From Patiria pectinifera (taxonomy: Eukaryota; Echinodermata; Asteroidea; Valvatida; Asterinidae), in the NCBI GenBank assembly GCA_029964075.1, contig CM057147.1, forward strand, positions 19,799,513 through 19,863,512: DNA of 64,000 bases, read 5' to 3'. The notes below the pieces were generated by a model. The model was not told the origin of the DNA. It saw only the letters and a program-made list of their open reading frames with translations, and did no database searches. This document shows, piece after piece, positions 34,861 through 47,084 of this stretch (its first letter is position 1; each line of letters starts with the position of its first letter). Both the position numbers and the translations under genes were made by a program.

Positions 34861-36535
34861 TGCAAACGAGCTCAGAAAACATTATCCGAACAAAACCATC
34901 GACATGCAGGTATTCATCCATGTTCTGCTGCAAAGTTTCCAGCTTTAAGCAGAGTCTCTGCAACATCTCTACAGCTCAGGAAAACACGTCCATGTACAGT
35001 TTCTATTGAGCCACGGCAATGGCAGAATCTCTGATGTGCAAGCACAGCTCCGATTTACATCATCTCTGGCTTTGTAGTATCCAAGGATACAGACATCTTA
35101 ACAGCCCAACTACATGTAGATGCTTATCTGTTTCACCGTTAGTGGGTTCGGCAGGATTACCGATGTGACAGCTCAGAGAAAAACAACCATCTCACTAGGC
35201 GTATGTACAGTTACCCATTTAGCTGTAAGCAAGGGCCAGCTTGTACTATTTGCAATCATTTCAGGCCTAGTTGAGTCTGCAGGTGTTTATGCCAAGTTTC
35301 TTGCATATCATCCAGTAAGGCTTATCCTGGATTTCTAATACTGCAGGTGTTCTGCTGCATAATACTGGTAAAAGTGGACCAGGATCTGATGAGCTGTCAC
35401 TGTCATTTCCCTGCTAATTTAAACTGCACGTGAAGAGCTCTGGCGTGTTTCTTTGGAGACAAATATTCCACCGTGCATCAGTGCCTCGTGTTGATCAGTG
35501 ATGGCGCAAAGTTCACCTACCGGTATGATCGTTTCCACTGCACTGTAAACTTGTCACCCTGAGATCGAGACCCTTTATTATGCAACTGAGTCAGTTGGAC
35601 CTGGGGATCAGCACGGGAAGGGTCCAAACTCCTTGAAGAAGCAATTGCAATGACACAGCTGTATACACTGCTTATTAAATTACTCTTTAGAATCCTTGCC
35701 AGATCATACATGTTCACATTTGCATTTATTTATAAATCTGATAAATTTGGCTTTAACCCAGGTACAGTTTTTACTTTACACCAAAATAAACGCGCAGTCA
35801 TATCATGTCTTGGCACCAAGATGCAGGAAGAAGTGGCTTACAATTGGCACAAAAGCCATCTTGCCAATAAAATACAGATTTGGCATTGCACATCAATAAT
35901 GTGTAATAATTGTATCTTGCTAACACCAAGGAGGTCACCCTCTTTAATAAGACTTGCGTGCCAATGCTATCTCACTTTTATTTTCAGTGTACATGTACCC
36001 CGCTTTGATCAGGGTATAACGTGTACAAGCAGTGAATGGGCAGATGGCCTCTGGTATGAAATTGGATCAATATTGTAAGACTCCTGTGGTGTGGGGCATG
36101 GTGTTTTATCAAGATCAAGTGCTCCATGGTACCTCCAGCTTTGTGTTTGAGTGCCATGTATATTGAGCAGTAAATGCCCCACATGAGTAAATACACCACG
36201 GCATTGACATGCTGAGCTATATAACTGGTCAACATATAGTTTGAACAGTTTCCCTATTTTTAGACATATTTGTAAAAGCAGACTATGTTAGCATAATTTT
36301 CATTGTAGAGTTTTGTCGTTATCTTTTTGTCCTGTAAAACTGACTAGGAATTCTGGTGCAATCCACTTTTAACTGCAACATACCCAAGGGCTGTTACAAG
36401 TACAAGACCATACTCTTACACCAAGCCACTACAATTGCAATGTGGGCTCTCTTTCCATTCATCATTAGAAAAATTACACTTTGTCAGTATTTGACTTTTG
36501 ATGGAATTTGCATCAGGATAATTTATATTATACAA
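34861..36535. other. non-coding stretch
   Basis: The segment near 35130-35310 has loose similarity in wording to the 377-bp repeat but no firm alignment by eye. A 142-residue open frame at 35650-36078 has no recognisable domain and no splice context. Confidence 0.35.
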
Positions 36536-36697
36536 ATAATGAATGTTTCACGTTCGTGCAATGGGAAGAAATATTTCATTCGGTGACAGATGAAATGTTC
36601 CATTCCACTCAGCTTCGCCTTGTGTAATGGAACATTTCATCTGTCACCTCATGAAATTATTCTTACCATTGCACTCACAAACATTCATTAGTTATTA
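36536..36697. repeat. long imperfect hairpin, ~70-bp arms
   Basis: The left arm runs aataatgaatgtttcacg, gtgcaatggga, atttcatt and ggtgacagatgaaatgttcc. It pairs with the right arm ggaacatttcatctgtcacc, aatgaaat-like, accattgcact and aacattcattagttatt. It is a MITE-like fold-back element with about 30 bp of loop. Confidence 0.75.
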
Positions 36698-37092
36698 TAA
36701 TTACGGGCACTGTATAATCAGTGCTTTTCAACAGAAATTAAAATCAATAGCAAAGCTATCTTGAAAGGCCAATAGTATCATTTGCAATTACAGAAATGTA
36801 AATAAAATAGCTGACTTTTCAGCTCAAGTGTAACATCTTTGAAAGATCATGAACAAAATGTGTGCCTTTATTTAACAGGTATTTCATAAGGCAAATTTTT
36901 GAGTACTTGCAAATGATCCTATCAAGCCATGTTACTTCCAACCTACAGGTAGGCCGATGAGGCCTTTACTTTCAAAAGATATGCCAGGTCTGTACAGAGG
37001 ATTTTCAAATGAGTGTCATGTATCATTTCTATCGGGGAGTGTTCATATCAAGTACTAAAGACTATTCATAAGATGAAATTTGCATCAATATT

Positions 37093-37313
37093 AGGTTTTG
37101 CCCTTCATCGACGTATAAACACTGTATACTCAGTGTGTTCAACCCGAGTGAAAGTCAGCAAAAGCACTCGGGTGGGAATCGAACCCACAACCTTCTGCTT
37201 TGTTGAGCAGACGTCTTACCACTCGACCACCGAGCACGAGAGATTGTTTAACTTTCACTCAGGGGTAACACACCGAGTAGACAGTGGTCATATGTCGGTG
37301 AAGGGCAAAACCT
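37093..37313. mobile_element. inverted-repeat element with tRNA-like core
   Basis: The outer ends aggttttgcccttcatcgac and gtcggtgaagggcaaaacct are near-perfect inverted repeats. Second inner blocks (gagtgaaag / ctttcactca) also pair. Homology of the arms extends outward by about 15 bp (tttgca..aat..). The core at 37164-37236 is tRNA-like on the minus strand. The arrangement is a palindromic transposon carrying a tRNA-derived segment. Relatives lie at 54812-55163, 56274-56582 and 8065-8140. Confidence 0.75.
37164..37236 (-). repeat. near-complete tRNA-like cloverleaf (SINE-type)
   Basis: On the minus strand the 5' TGCTCGG pairs with the 3' CCGAGTG (two G-U pairs). The T arm GTGGG-TTCGATT-CCCAC is perfect. 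The A box reads TGGTCGAGTGG and the B box GGTTCGATTCC. The anticodon arm (TCTGCTCAACAAAGCAGA) pairs but gives a loop of six or eight instead of seven. It is therefore probably a tRNA-derived sequence and not a decoding tRNA; the anticodon is not assigned. Confidence 0.65.
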
Positions 37314-37559
37314 AATTATTGCAAATTGTAAAGACTTAGGCCTACATTGTGCAAGCAAAATGTATGCAAGCCATAAATCACACAACAAAAATATAATTTA
37401 GCTGTTCAAATGACACTTTTCAAAGGTACATGTATTAGCACCCATCCCTGGTATAGGCCTGCATATTTTATTTTAACTTTTAGTCACTGTAGCACCCAAA
37501 ACTGCCCTGCCTATTACTCACTGTAGCACCAAAACTGCCCTAGCACTCTTAGGGTACGT

Positions 37560-40500
37560 TCGAGTACAATGTACATGTAGCTCACCCGGATCGATATCTC
37601 AGGAAACTGCCAAGGAGCAAACTCAGTGGTGGGAACAGGTCACATGCATACATGTGTTGTTTGTTCATTTCAAGAAACGAACAAATTTGGCGGTTGGACA
37701 GCGAAAATCTTGAGCGGACCCAAAAATCTACTTATTTCAAGTAAAAAGGTCATTATTTATTTAGTTAATTTCAACTTTAGAGGCTGTAATTCCAGCCAAA
37801 CTTTTTTTACTTTTTCAACTTACTGCAAAGCAGTAAATCTCGAAGTTAAGACCCAGTCTGAAATGGGCATTTTGTACAGACATCACGTGAGGATCGTGAT
37901 GGCCCACGGTTGCATGTTCGATTAGTCCAGCTGTCCTAGCTAACGTCTTCTTTTACAGAGCCGATCCCAGTGAGCTACTTGAAGGCACCCTATGATTTAT
38001 TATTCAGTGAATAAATACACTGTAATACAATACAGACCCAGATGCTGATGGGGTAATTATATTGAATGACAGAATTAAAAATCAAAACGATAATAGCAGG
38101 TGGTAACTTTGCTCATTTACAAAACTTAAACGAATAAAAACAGTATAACAGCTGTTTCTAAACTTAATTGTTTGGCTCTATTGTGTTCTGAAGTTCAGTT
38201 TAAGTAAACAGGGTGCCCCCTACAAAATGTAACAGTTGTGATTTTAGGAAACTAAAATGGGATTGTAGGAAAACATAATATTGTCATGATAAATTTGGTA
38301 TTGCAAGATGCGCTTGGGCATTAGCTTCAATATGACACCAATTGTAAGTTGATACTTTTCCAGATGCCTGAACATTCATTGTTTGACTAAAGTAGTTGGA
38401 AATGCCCACTACTGCACTTTAGAAGCATTGGTTATCTGGATTTCACATCTAACATCAAAATCAATGAGCTGCTTCCAACAGAAACAAAAAATCGATTGAA
38501 TCTTAACTTTTATCACTCTTTAAAAATTTCAGATCAATCATATCAATAGTTATTTAGAAGTCTCTTTGCCTATTCTCCAAATCCTTCCACATGTCCAAAT
38601 GTGGCAATTTTCATTTTATCATACATCAGTTAAAAAAAAGATTGCTCAGCCAACATGAAAGAACATAAATTGCAATTGGTATCCAATCAAAGCTTATGGT
38701 CAAGTGCACTATACACTACCAAAGTTTATATCATCAAATTTTCTTGATTGTTCATAATTACAGTTTTTTGAAACTGATGCGTTTTGGGGGGTACACCCTA
38801 TAATAGCTGTTGAAATGCTTTTTGGCAGCCAGGGGAGAGTAGGATTCTCAAAGGGAAGACAGTGGCGTACATATATCGCATTTGGGAAATAAACTCTTCA
38901 TACATGTCATATGTTCATACACCGCACAACAAACATTTCTTATTACAGCTTAAACAATAAAAAAGTTCTCGCTGATAGGAAATCAGATCTTCATCATTCA
39001 AACCTAACTATGAGGTGTTTCATGTGAAAGGGGCCGGGGGGGGGGGGGGGGACCCCCAATAATGACTTCTTTTATCAAGTGGTATACATTTTTTGTTTCT
39101 TTTTGTTTAGAAGTTGTGCACCATGTTACACATACATTTTGTTAAAACATGGTCAGATTATCAACTATTTTCTTTTGTCATTCTTGCAATAGGTTTCATA
39201 GAATTCTCTGAGAAGTTGCAGTTGTAAAGAGGAGAGAAATAAAATCTGATAACGCTTGTCCAAAGCTTCACAGAAAATCCTGTTGCCAACCAAGATTTGG
39301 TCATTAAGAGAAGCCATAATTTGTGTCAAGTTAGCATTTTAAAGAGATTTTACACTTTACGTCAAACATTTGTTTGAAAGTGATATTTATTAGAGCATAT
39401 GCAATACAGCAACAGTAACACCCTTGAGAAATTAATTGCCATATTCGGTCACATTGCAATATTTGGTCATTTTGTCAGGCAAAACAACCTACATAATGAC
39501 ACATTAGCAGGGCAAATTCATCAAGGCAGCAGAAAGGGACACAGGGGAAAAAAGTGGCCTGAGTGAATCATAGAAGACCAAGCTCTCGGTGAAAGATTTA
39601 CTCAAACAGGAAAGAGGTACAGCATATAAGGGCAGCCAGCCTCCAGACTGTTATGATGGAATAGAACCCGTGTTTGTATGGTTTAAAGACATGCAAACTT
39701 AGTTGACAGGAAAATGAACACCCTTAGGTATTGACTAGATGCGTATTATGATTTGCAATGTGTCAGGTCACAAAGACAATTAATCCACATGACAAAAACA
39801 ACTTTGCATGAGGGGATTCAAAAGTAGAGGCCAACAATTGCTGTGTTATTTAGTTTTCACCAAGGAGATAACGCATTTCTCTTCAGAAATATTTTCTCTT
39901 CACAACGATTAAAAAGTGTGGCACAGTCTTACCTTTAAAGTGAAACCAGCAACTGGGGCAAGCTCATGTTTTCCATGACTCCCGGTCTTCATTCTGTGCA
40001 TCATCAGTGACAGAAGATTCTAATGAGACGAGAGAAGCTGGGGCTATCCTTGAGGGCTGGATGACTCCTGACTCCTTGGCTATGGAGATGCTCCTCACAG
40101 AGTACAGGCAATCATTACTGCTCCTCCAGTGAAGGTAAATGAAGCAGGTCTATTGTCTCTGGGTCCAGCACAGGAGTAGGATGCCATGGGTATAGAAGAC
40201 CCGTAGGCTTGCTAAAGTGGGGAAACATTGATATGGGTGCCGAGTCCTTGGGTATAGGTGACCCGTCGGACTGTCCAGTGAGGATGGGCCAAAACAGGGA
40301 TCTTTATTCACCGAGTCTCATAGGTGATGTCTTGCACTTCACCACATTCGCAGCAGATTCTCCAAGTCTGCACTTCAGGTCCTGCTTGTCCTTGTGGGAT
40401 TGTAAAAGGCTGTGAATACTGATTAGTGTGCCCTATAAAATAGCATTGCTAACCGCCAAACAACTGGCCAGTGGTAAGGTGGTCTTCCAACGGACATTCA

Positions 40501-41060
40501 ATGTGGCACAATGCAGAAGTTTCATTGGAGTCAACATTGATTTGAATTTGTTGACTCTCAAGCAATTTGATAGTCAGAGAAAGCAAATCCCAACTTAAGT
40601 GTCCTACATGTATATATTAAGACCTGTTCTGTATACCAATACTCTAATATAGTAAAATGTCATTTTTAATATATTTTCAAAGAGTATGGTGGCATATTGA
40701 TCTCCTTTCATCAATGTTTGCAGTAGTGTTAATCCTTCATCATTGCCTTCAGTATTATTCCCATGCAATATTCACATGCAACTAAACTTTCAAAGTTAAC
40801 CTGATGAGTATAAAGTATTGACTCAGACATATTCAAGTTGACTATGAAAGGACAATAAATATTACCATATTATGCTTTGAATTATCAATAACATATATGC
40901 GTACGAGTAATGACTTGAGTACTATATTATTCAAACATTTCCAGAGTTTTCTAATTTAAAAGAATAATTATAATGAAGAAAGTAAAATATTTATGGTTAG
41001 AAAGTTGGCACATGATCCATATGTGAGAAGAATTAGATTACCATTTTTATTTGTCAAGGT
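37560..41060. other. non-coding stretch
   Basis: No gene is recognised. A degenerate direct repeat links about 40684-40870 and 41140-41330 (gagtatggtggcat, then cagtagtgtt / cagtaacatt, then gacatatt). A low-complexity G run is at 39036-39050. Confidence 0.4.
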
Positions 41061-41739
41061 AGGTCTATATCGTGTTTAAATGAAATAATCAGAGAACAGT
41101 TTCTAAATTATATTTTGATGAAACACTGAGGCACACAGAGTATGGTGGCATTAATGTTAAATCTATTTTTGCAGTAACATTATCCCCCCCCCCCTTTCAT
41201 TGCCCAAGGAATTATTCCAACGAAATGTTCACATCCATGTTTTTATTTGCAAAGTTAAGCTCGTGAGTATACAGTATACATGTAGATTCCGACATATTAG
41301 AGTTGACAACTATAAAGCATGTGAAGTGCTGCTATGAAGCGCGTCACCTTTACAGTTTGGTAGCGCACGATCATTGAGGGCGTACACAATGTACTTGTGG
41401 GAAAAAGAGGCGTTGCGCATTAGTCTGTTGCTAGCCAGGGAACAGAGTGCTGCATAGACTCAAATCGGGGTAAGCACACCAGGCCCGTCATTTTTAATCC
41501 TTGTTCTGTTCTTTCAGTATATTTTACTTATCAATGTGGTGATTTTGTGATGTGAACATGTTTTTTTTCCCTTGTTTTGTTTTGTCTCATAGTGCAATAT
41601 TGTGGCACATGTATCTTCTGTGCATAATTCTTATAATTTACTATTTCACTGTATTGATGTCCTTTATATTATTATATTGTTATTGTAACATGTGTGTGTC
41701 ACTATTTATAGCTATAGCTTCCTATGGTTGTGAGTCCAA

Positions 41740-42140
41740 GGGCAGACTAGCGTAGAGTGGATACCTTTGAGATCTGGGCATACAGACCCGTTCTCCAAGT
41801 GTCGTGGATGGAGAGGAGGACCAACCGCTGGGTATTGGATACCACAGGGAGTGAGTTGATGCTGAGACAACAGATGGCTGTGGGGAAGATGCATTTCTTT
41901 GGCCACGTCATGCGCCGCGAAGGAATCGACAAAGAAATAATCCAGGGATTGGTCTATGGGAAGAGACGTCATCCAACAACATCATGGAACCAACGACATA
42001 AAGCAGTGGACCAGACAGGGACTTGCAGCAGCATCAAGATCAGCATTGGATCAAGATTGTTGGCGTAGACTAGTAATGGCCACTGAGCGCAAATTGCGCC
42101 ATCGGACTGAAGAGAGAGGGAGGTACTTGACCGTGATTCA
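41740..42140 (+). mobile_element. LINE 3' tail (RTE-like)
   Basis: The translation FEIWAYRPVLQVSWMERRTN, LMLRQQMAVGKMHFFGHVMR and REGIDKEIIQGLVYGKRR matches the conserved C-terminal region after the RT of endonuclease-bearing LINEs. The next block (NDIKQWTRQGLAAASRSALD) is in a different frame, so the copy is frameshifted and dead. Clade naming is tentative. Confidence 0.7.
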
Positions 42141-42549
42141 TTCATGTGGTATCCCCCATTCAACTACTATAGTGGCATGGTGGCAGCATTGGACATTTCA
42201 TGCACTTTCAGTTCATAAAAGGACTGGTCACAACAAACCGCCGACTTTGAGTGCTACATTTGGACTTCCGACCCTGTGCATCATTCACAAACAGGTGAAC
42301 AGCTAGCCAGCTGATACTACAGCTGCATAATAACACTAACTTTCAGTTTTTACCAACAAGAGTGTCCTTACCCTTCCAATCACCATGGCCAGTTCACATC
42401 CAGCACCAAAACAATGGTGTTTGGACAAGAATGAAACTGTCAATTCCTTCGATATCTGGAAACACAACCTACAATACATATCATTTCAAATATTTCAAGC
42501 TTCCTTGTAAAGTTCACATGGAACTCCACCGAGTAAATAAAACACAATC

Positions 42550-42850
42550 CCAAGCTTAATTGGCCAAAAACAAAAACAATGAACACGTTATATTCAACCT
42601 ATCGTAAGCTATCCATCTCCACATCAGAGAAAACAGCCCCGAGTAAAGATTTAAACTTTGTTCCCACTCCGGCCAAACCACTACCAAAGACGAATGAGAA
42701 TTGCATACCTCATGCAAAACAAACCCTTCAAACATACAAAGACCATTCAAACCTTTGTGAGGAACTTTTCAAAGTCTTCTTCCTACTGGAAGAACGAGAT
42801 ACACTCACTACAAGCACGGCCACTACGTACACTGTTTAACATAGAAGAAT
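42550..42850 (+). mobile_element. Penelope-like element N-terminal fragment
   Basis: The translation KLSISTSEKTAPSKDLNFVP then TPAKPLPK resembles the N-terminal block of Penelope-like ORFs (NLS..xLt..E..vLskGLNFvpTP..). No RT follows here. The copy is broken and partial. Confidence 0.55.
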
Positions 42851-44164
42851 CGTGACTTCATATGGGACGAGTAGTGTGACAGCTCTTTAAACACCCTCAA
42901 GACAGGATTGCAGGAGGCCCCTATCCTGGGTTACTCTCAACTGGAGGGCCAATACAAACTTGATCTGATGCCAGCAGGGATGGGATCAGTGAGTTCTCCC
43001 TTCGCAAGTTTAGGAAGGGAAAGAAAGAGTTATCGCCTATGCAAGTCTGGCATTGTTCGAACCAGGTGCCTACCTATGTTGCCCAATACCTACATGTTCC
43101 ACAACCCTAACCCTGGAACCATCTGCATGTAACCCTAAGCATCTAACCCTAAGCATCTAACCCTAAGCATCTAACCCTTAGAAGCATCTAACCCTAACCA
43201 TCTAAACCTAACCATCTAACCTTAACCATCTAAACCTAACCATCAAACCCTAACCATCTAAACCTAACCCTAACCCTAAGCCTAACCCTGAGGATTTTGG
43301 GGAACATATATAGGTATTGGGGAACAGGTATTGGGGAACATCAGGTAGACCCCGTCCAAACCCAAACCTAATTACTGTGTAACAAGGCGTAAATTGCTAG
43401 CTGTTGTCCAGCTTCCTCAAGCATCGAACGTAACACCTCTAGGGCCGAGTCACCTGTAGAAGAAGCCATGCAGGCGGGATCTATGCAGAGCCAATCAAAA
43501 CATGTAGAGCCAATCAAAACAAGCGAGGCCCAACTAAAGAACGACACCATAACCTGGGTTCTGAAGGAGAAAAATGCAGCAGTTGACCATACCAGAGTGC
43601 TGTATCAATAAATGGTCCAGCATCAAAAACTTACTGGTCCAACTGGGACCAGTTCGAGTGAGCTGGTGCCAGACATCGTTCTTGAGGAGACATTGAGCTG
43701 GACTGCTACCAAGATGACAAAAACATTCATCGTCACCAAGTTTCAGTCCGGCATAGCAACCAAGATCAGAAAAGGATGTGGATGTTTGACATCATCTTCA
43801 ATGCCAAGCTTAAGAAGAAATGAACTATTAGGTCCCAAATTATTCTTTCTGAGTACTGCTCCCATTAGAGACGTCCCATAATTTAAAAGTGTTATTAAAA
43901 ACTTGTTTGGAAAAGGTTCTTAAATGGTTCTTAAATTGTTATGAAAATGTTCTTTAAAGTATTCTCTTAATTAAAACAAATTAAACTGTAAGACATCTCC
44001 AGTACCACAGTTAACAAGAGGTAACTTTTCATGTTGGCAAAATTGTTATTTTTTATTAATGTAATTTGTGAGTTATTGTGTATAAGCTTTCAGGTCGGGA
44101 CACCCTGGCTTAATTAAAGAGGGCCCATTGTAATGCAAATCATACATGTACATTGCTACGAGTG
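42851..44164. other. non-coding stretch around the minisatellite
   Basis: Outside the minisatellite no protein family is recognised. A 89-residue open frame at 43612-43881 shows no domain. Confidence 0.35.
43126..43290. repeat. telomere-like minisatellite
   Basis: About ten copies of a 12-14-bp unit, taaccctaagcatc / taaacctaaccatc, end in a short cctaaccctaaccctaagcc run. It contains the CCCTAA telomere word but diverges too much to be a telomere end. Confidence 0.75.
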
Positions 44165-45234
44165 TTGCTATGAAGCACGTCACGTGATCAGTTGCATAGT
44201 GCGCTTTCATTGAGGGCATACTTGCATGAAGAGGCGCAGCACATCAGTCTGTTGCTAGCCAGGGCACGGAGCACACGAACAGTTTACCTGATGGTAAGTC
44301 TACACTACACTACGCTACGAGTCATACGCTGCACTGTGTACAGCTGGAGGTCCAGACTGCACCGCCATATCAGTGTGACGAGCCGACATGCTTATTGGTT
44401 GGGCCTTTGAGTACGCATACATCCATTATTTAATGTGTGGCTTGGATGCGCTGCATAGCGAGCACTGTATTGACTCAAACTGGGTAGAAGCACATACTGT
44501 GGAGGCATGCAATCGAAGCACGAGTCCATTTCCTACCCAGGCTGCTAAGGATTGCATCCATCGTGTTTTTAGCATTACGTTACTAATAAATGTGTTGAAT
44601 CTAGTAACTGCTGTCACTGTCTTTTTATTGCATTGTTCACTGACTCATTCAGTTTTCTTGCCTATAGATGGGGATATATTTTCTCTAAACAGTGAGGATT
44701 ACTGGTGACCAATTTAAAAATACTAGTTTCCTAATTCGTGTAACTGGAGGAACATAGGGAGCAAATTGCTAGTTCAGGAATATTTTTCAAGCAAAATAAT
44801 CAATTAAAATAAATCATGCCTAACATTGTACTGAATCATTTCTAAAAAGTCAAACAAGCCCTTTTGAAATACTGTGTGCCTCAGTGTTTTATCAAAAGAT
44901 ATTTGGAAACTTTCTTCTTAATAATGATTATTCAAATGCTCATATACGTTTACTGTTTTCAGGCATGCAACTGGGACTTTAGGGGAAAAAATTAAGGAAA
45001 CTCCAAAACCACACAAGACTTTGTGTGGTATTTTCAATTTGTAATAGCATTCACAAAAACTTAAAAACAAGGAAATCAGCAGATCCGAGGAAAACTTGTA
45101 TGCCTGGGTGTTGACTTCTGTTCAATTTTTTTTTCTTGATTTTTAGTACCAAAATAAAATGGAAGACAAAGTAAAGTAATAAACTGCTGACAATTATTTA
45201 AATTCGGCCGTTACTGTTAAGTAGACTTCAATAT

Positions 45235-45590
45235 TGATCTTTTGTTTGATCAGTCACAGACAGTCAAAATTTCACTTCTTTTCCCCTGCCATGCCTTTTA
45301 CTCGGGCTTGTCACCAACAGTCAGATCTTGTTTATAGGCACTGTGACAGTCCATTCCATCAACAGACAAAAGCAGGAGATTGAAAGGTGTTCAAGTCACA
45401 GTTGGCTTATCAATATATGACAGTCAAAGCATAGCTGTATCAAGTAACATAAACAGTCACAGCCAGTCAATCCTGCTTTATGAAGACAGGGAGCACTCAA
45501 CTGTTAAAAACAGTCACTTAATCTCATTTGACTGCTGGGCTAGACTTGCTGAAATTGCTCCCCCCCTCCCCCCAGAGAGGGAGGGTTCAC
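45235..45590 (-). mobile_element. degraded piggyBac-type MITE copy
   Basis: This is reverse-complement similar to 33441-33788; for example aacagtcacagccagtcaat then cctgcttta here matches taaagcagggttaactggct atgactgtt there. One end (ggagggtt near 45585) is kept; the other lacks the CCCTCC terminus. Confidence 0.6.
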
Positions 45591-45599
45591 TGAGCCATG

Positions 45600-46590
45600 T
45601 CATTTTAAAATGTTTTTATTTTTAAATCAGAAATTATGATTTGTTTTTGACATTTTATGCCCTCGCACTCTACTACGTGGACAAGCACAAAGTTTCGACT
45701 TGAGTACGCCTACTTGAGGCAACACTTACACTCAATTAATAAGCTGATGAAAACAGCATAATGCTTCTTACATGTAGTTGGGTTTGCCTTCTCTGACCCC
45801 AAATTCTTTAGAAAATAAAGAAAAGTCAAATGACACCGACAAAATGCATATCCAAAAGTAATTAACAATAAAAAGTAACACAAATTTGAAGTTAAAAAAA
45901 CAAATTGAAAATGTTGAATGTATTTAATAGTAGAATTTTTTTTTTTATCAAGTATCAATGATTTAAAAGTGTTGCCATGCCGAGTCACAAAGTCAAGGTT
46001 TAGGATAAGGGGGGGGGGTTCATAGACTTGTTTTTTCTTTTTGTTCCAAACAATTTCTATTTCAAGAGCTCTGGTGAACATGTTTTTCAAAGGAAGTGAC
46101 AAAATTAAGTGGTTACTCACCATAAGCATGCATGTGCATTACTTGTGCGGCCGTCCACATAAAAGACAAATGGTGCCAATGGTTTGGCTTTGCATGGTTT
46201 ACCTAATGTGGGTGATGACCTGCTTGCAACAGCAATACTAGCATCCAGTACAATTAATTGAAATAAAACAACGCTAAGGGCTGTGGCTTTCAGTGTGAAC
46301 TTTTACCCAATTTTCTTTATGACTAAACAAATTAGCTAGGGATTACTTTGAATTAATCTTAACCTAAAAAACCTAATGAACTAGACCTTCAATCCAGCCA
46401 TTGACTTGAAGTTGAAGGCAAGTAACTGAGGTAAGGTCTAGAATGGGAGTGTACATGGCTGGCAAGGAGGGTTGATGCATGGCAGCTTTGATTGGAACAA
46501 CTTTTTGCACATAATGACAGTATCGGTAAAGAAGGGATGTAATTATGGCAAGTGATGGCAATAGGCCTAGAGACATTAGACAACATGGCA
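45600..46590. other. non-coding stretch
   Basis: Nothing recognised. A 139-residue minus-strand open frame (45710-46129) is low-complexity and AT-driven. Confidence 0.35.
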
Positions 46591-46599
46591 AGAATTATC

Positions 46600-46935
46600 A
46601 CTATAGGCAAGAATTGATTGGCACTTTAGGCGAGAATTGGCACTTGAGGCAAGAGTTTTTAGCACTTTAGACAAGAAATGGCACTGGAGGCAAGATATAG
46701 CACTGAGGCAAGAGATGGCACTTTCGACAAGGATTGGCATTTTAGGTAAGAATTAATTGGCACTTTAGGCAAGAAATAGTTGGCACTTTAGGTAAGAATT
46801 AATTGGCACTTTGGGCAAGAAATAGTTGGCACTTTAGGTAAGAATTAATTGGCACTTTAGGCAAGAAATAGTTGGCACTTTAGGTAAGAATTAATTGGCA
46901 CTTTCGGCAAAACATTGGCACTTTATGCAAGAAAG
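46600..46935. repeat. ~22/46-bp tandem repeat
   Basis: The units are ggcactttaggcaagaaata gtt and ggcactttaggtaagaatta att, alternating as a 46-bp dimer, with more divergent single units at the left. The array ends about 150 bp before the Penelope-like pair. Confidence 0.8.
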
Positions 46936-47084
46936 GTGGCAGGCAAGACAGGACAATTAAAATATAAAGGCAAGAACGGGCAACTTTTGTTCACTATAGA
47001 ATGTCAAGTGAGTACATGTACATGAATGTAACTTACAGAGCTGAGTTTTAAAAACAGTCACCCACAGACAAGCTAAAAGGGGAA

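Larger units (their letters stand above)
41065..44945. mobile_element. repeat mosaic bounded by ~75-bp inverted repeats
   Basis: The block gaaacactgaggcacacaga at about 41120-41139 with its left flank is inverted at 44871-44945 (tgtgtgcctcagtgttttat). The 3.9-kb interior holds a LINE tail, a Penelope-like fragment, a telomere-like minisatellite and a direct repeat pair (about 41330-41545 and 44165-44600, sharing gtctgttgctagccagg). It could be one composite non-autonomous element or chance nesting of several. Confidence 0.45.

Noticed and set aside
35650-36078. 142-residue open frame
   Set aside because: No recognisable domain, composition like the surrounding non-coding DNA.
40000-40420. 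A possible host exon (GC-richer, 68-residue frame)
   Set aside because: No convincing splice sites or protein similarity could be seen.
43126-43290. A telomere or chromosome end
   Set aside because: The units are degenerate 12-14-bp repeats with unique sequence on both sides, so it is an interstitial minisatellite.
45710-46129. 139-residue minus-strand open frame
   Set aside because: AT-driven, low complexity, no domain.
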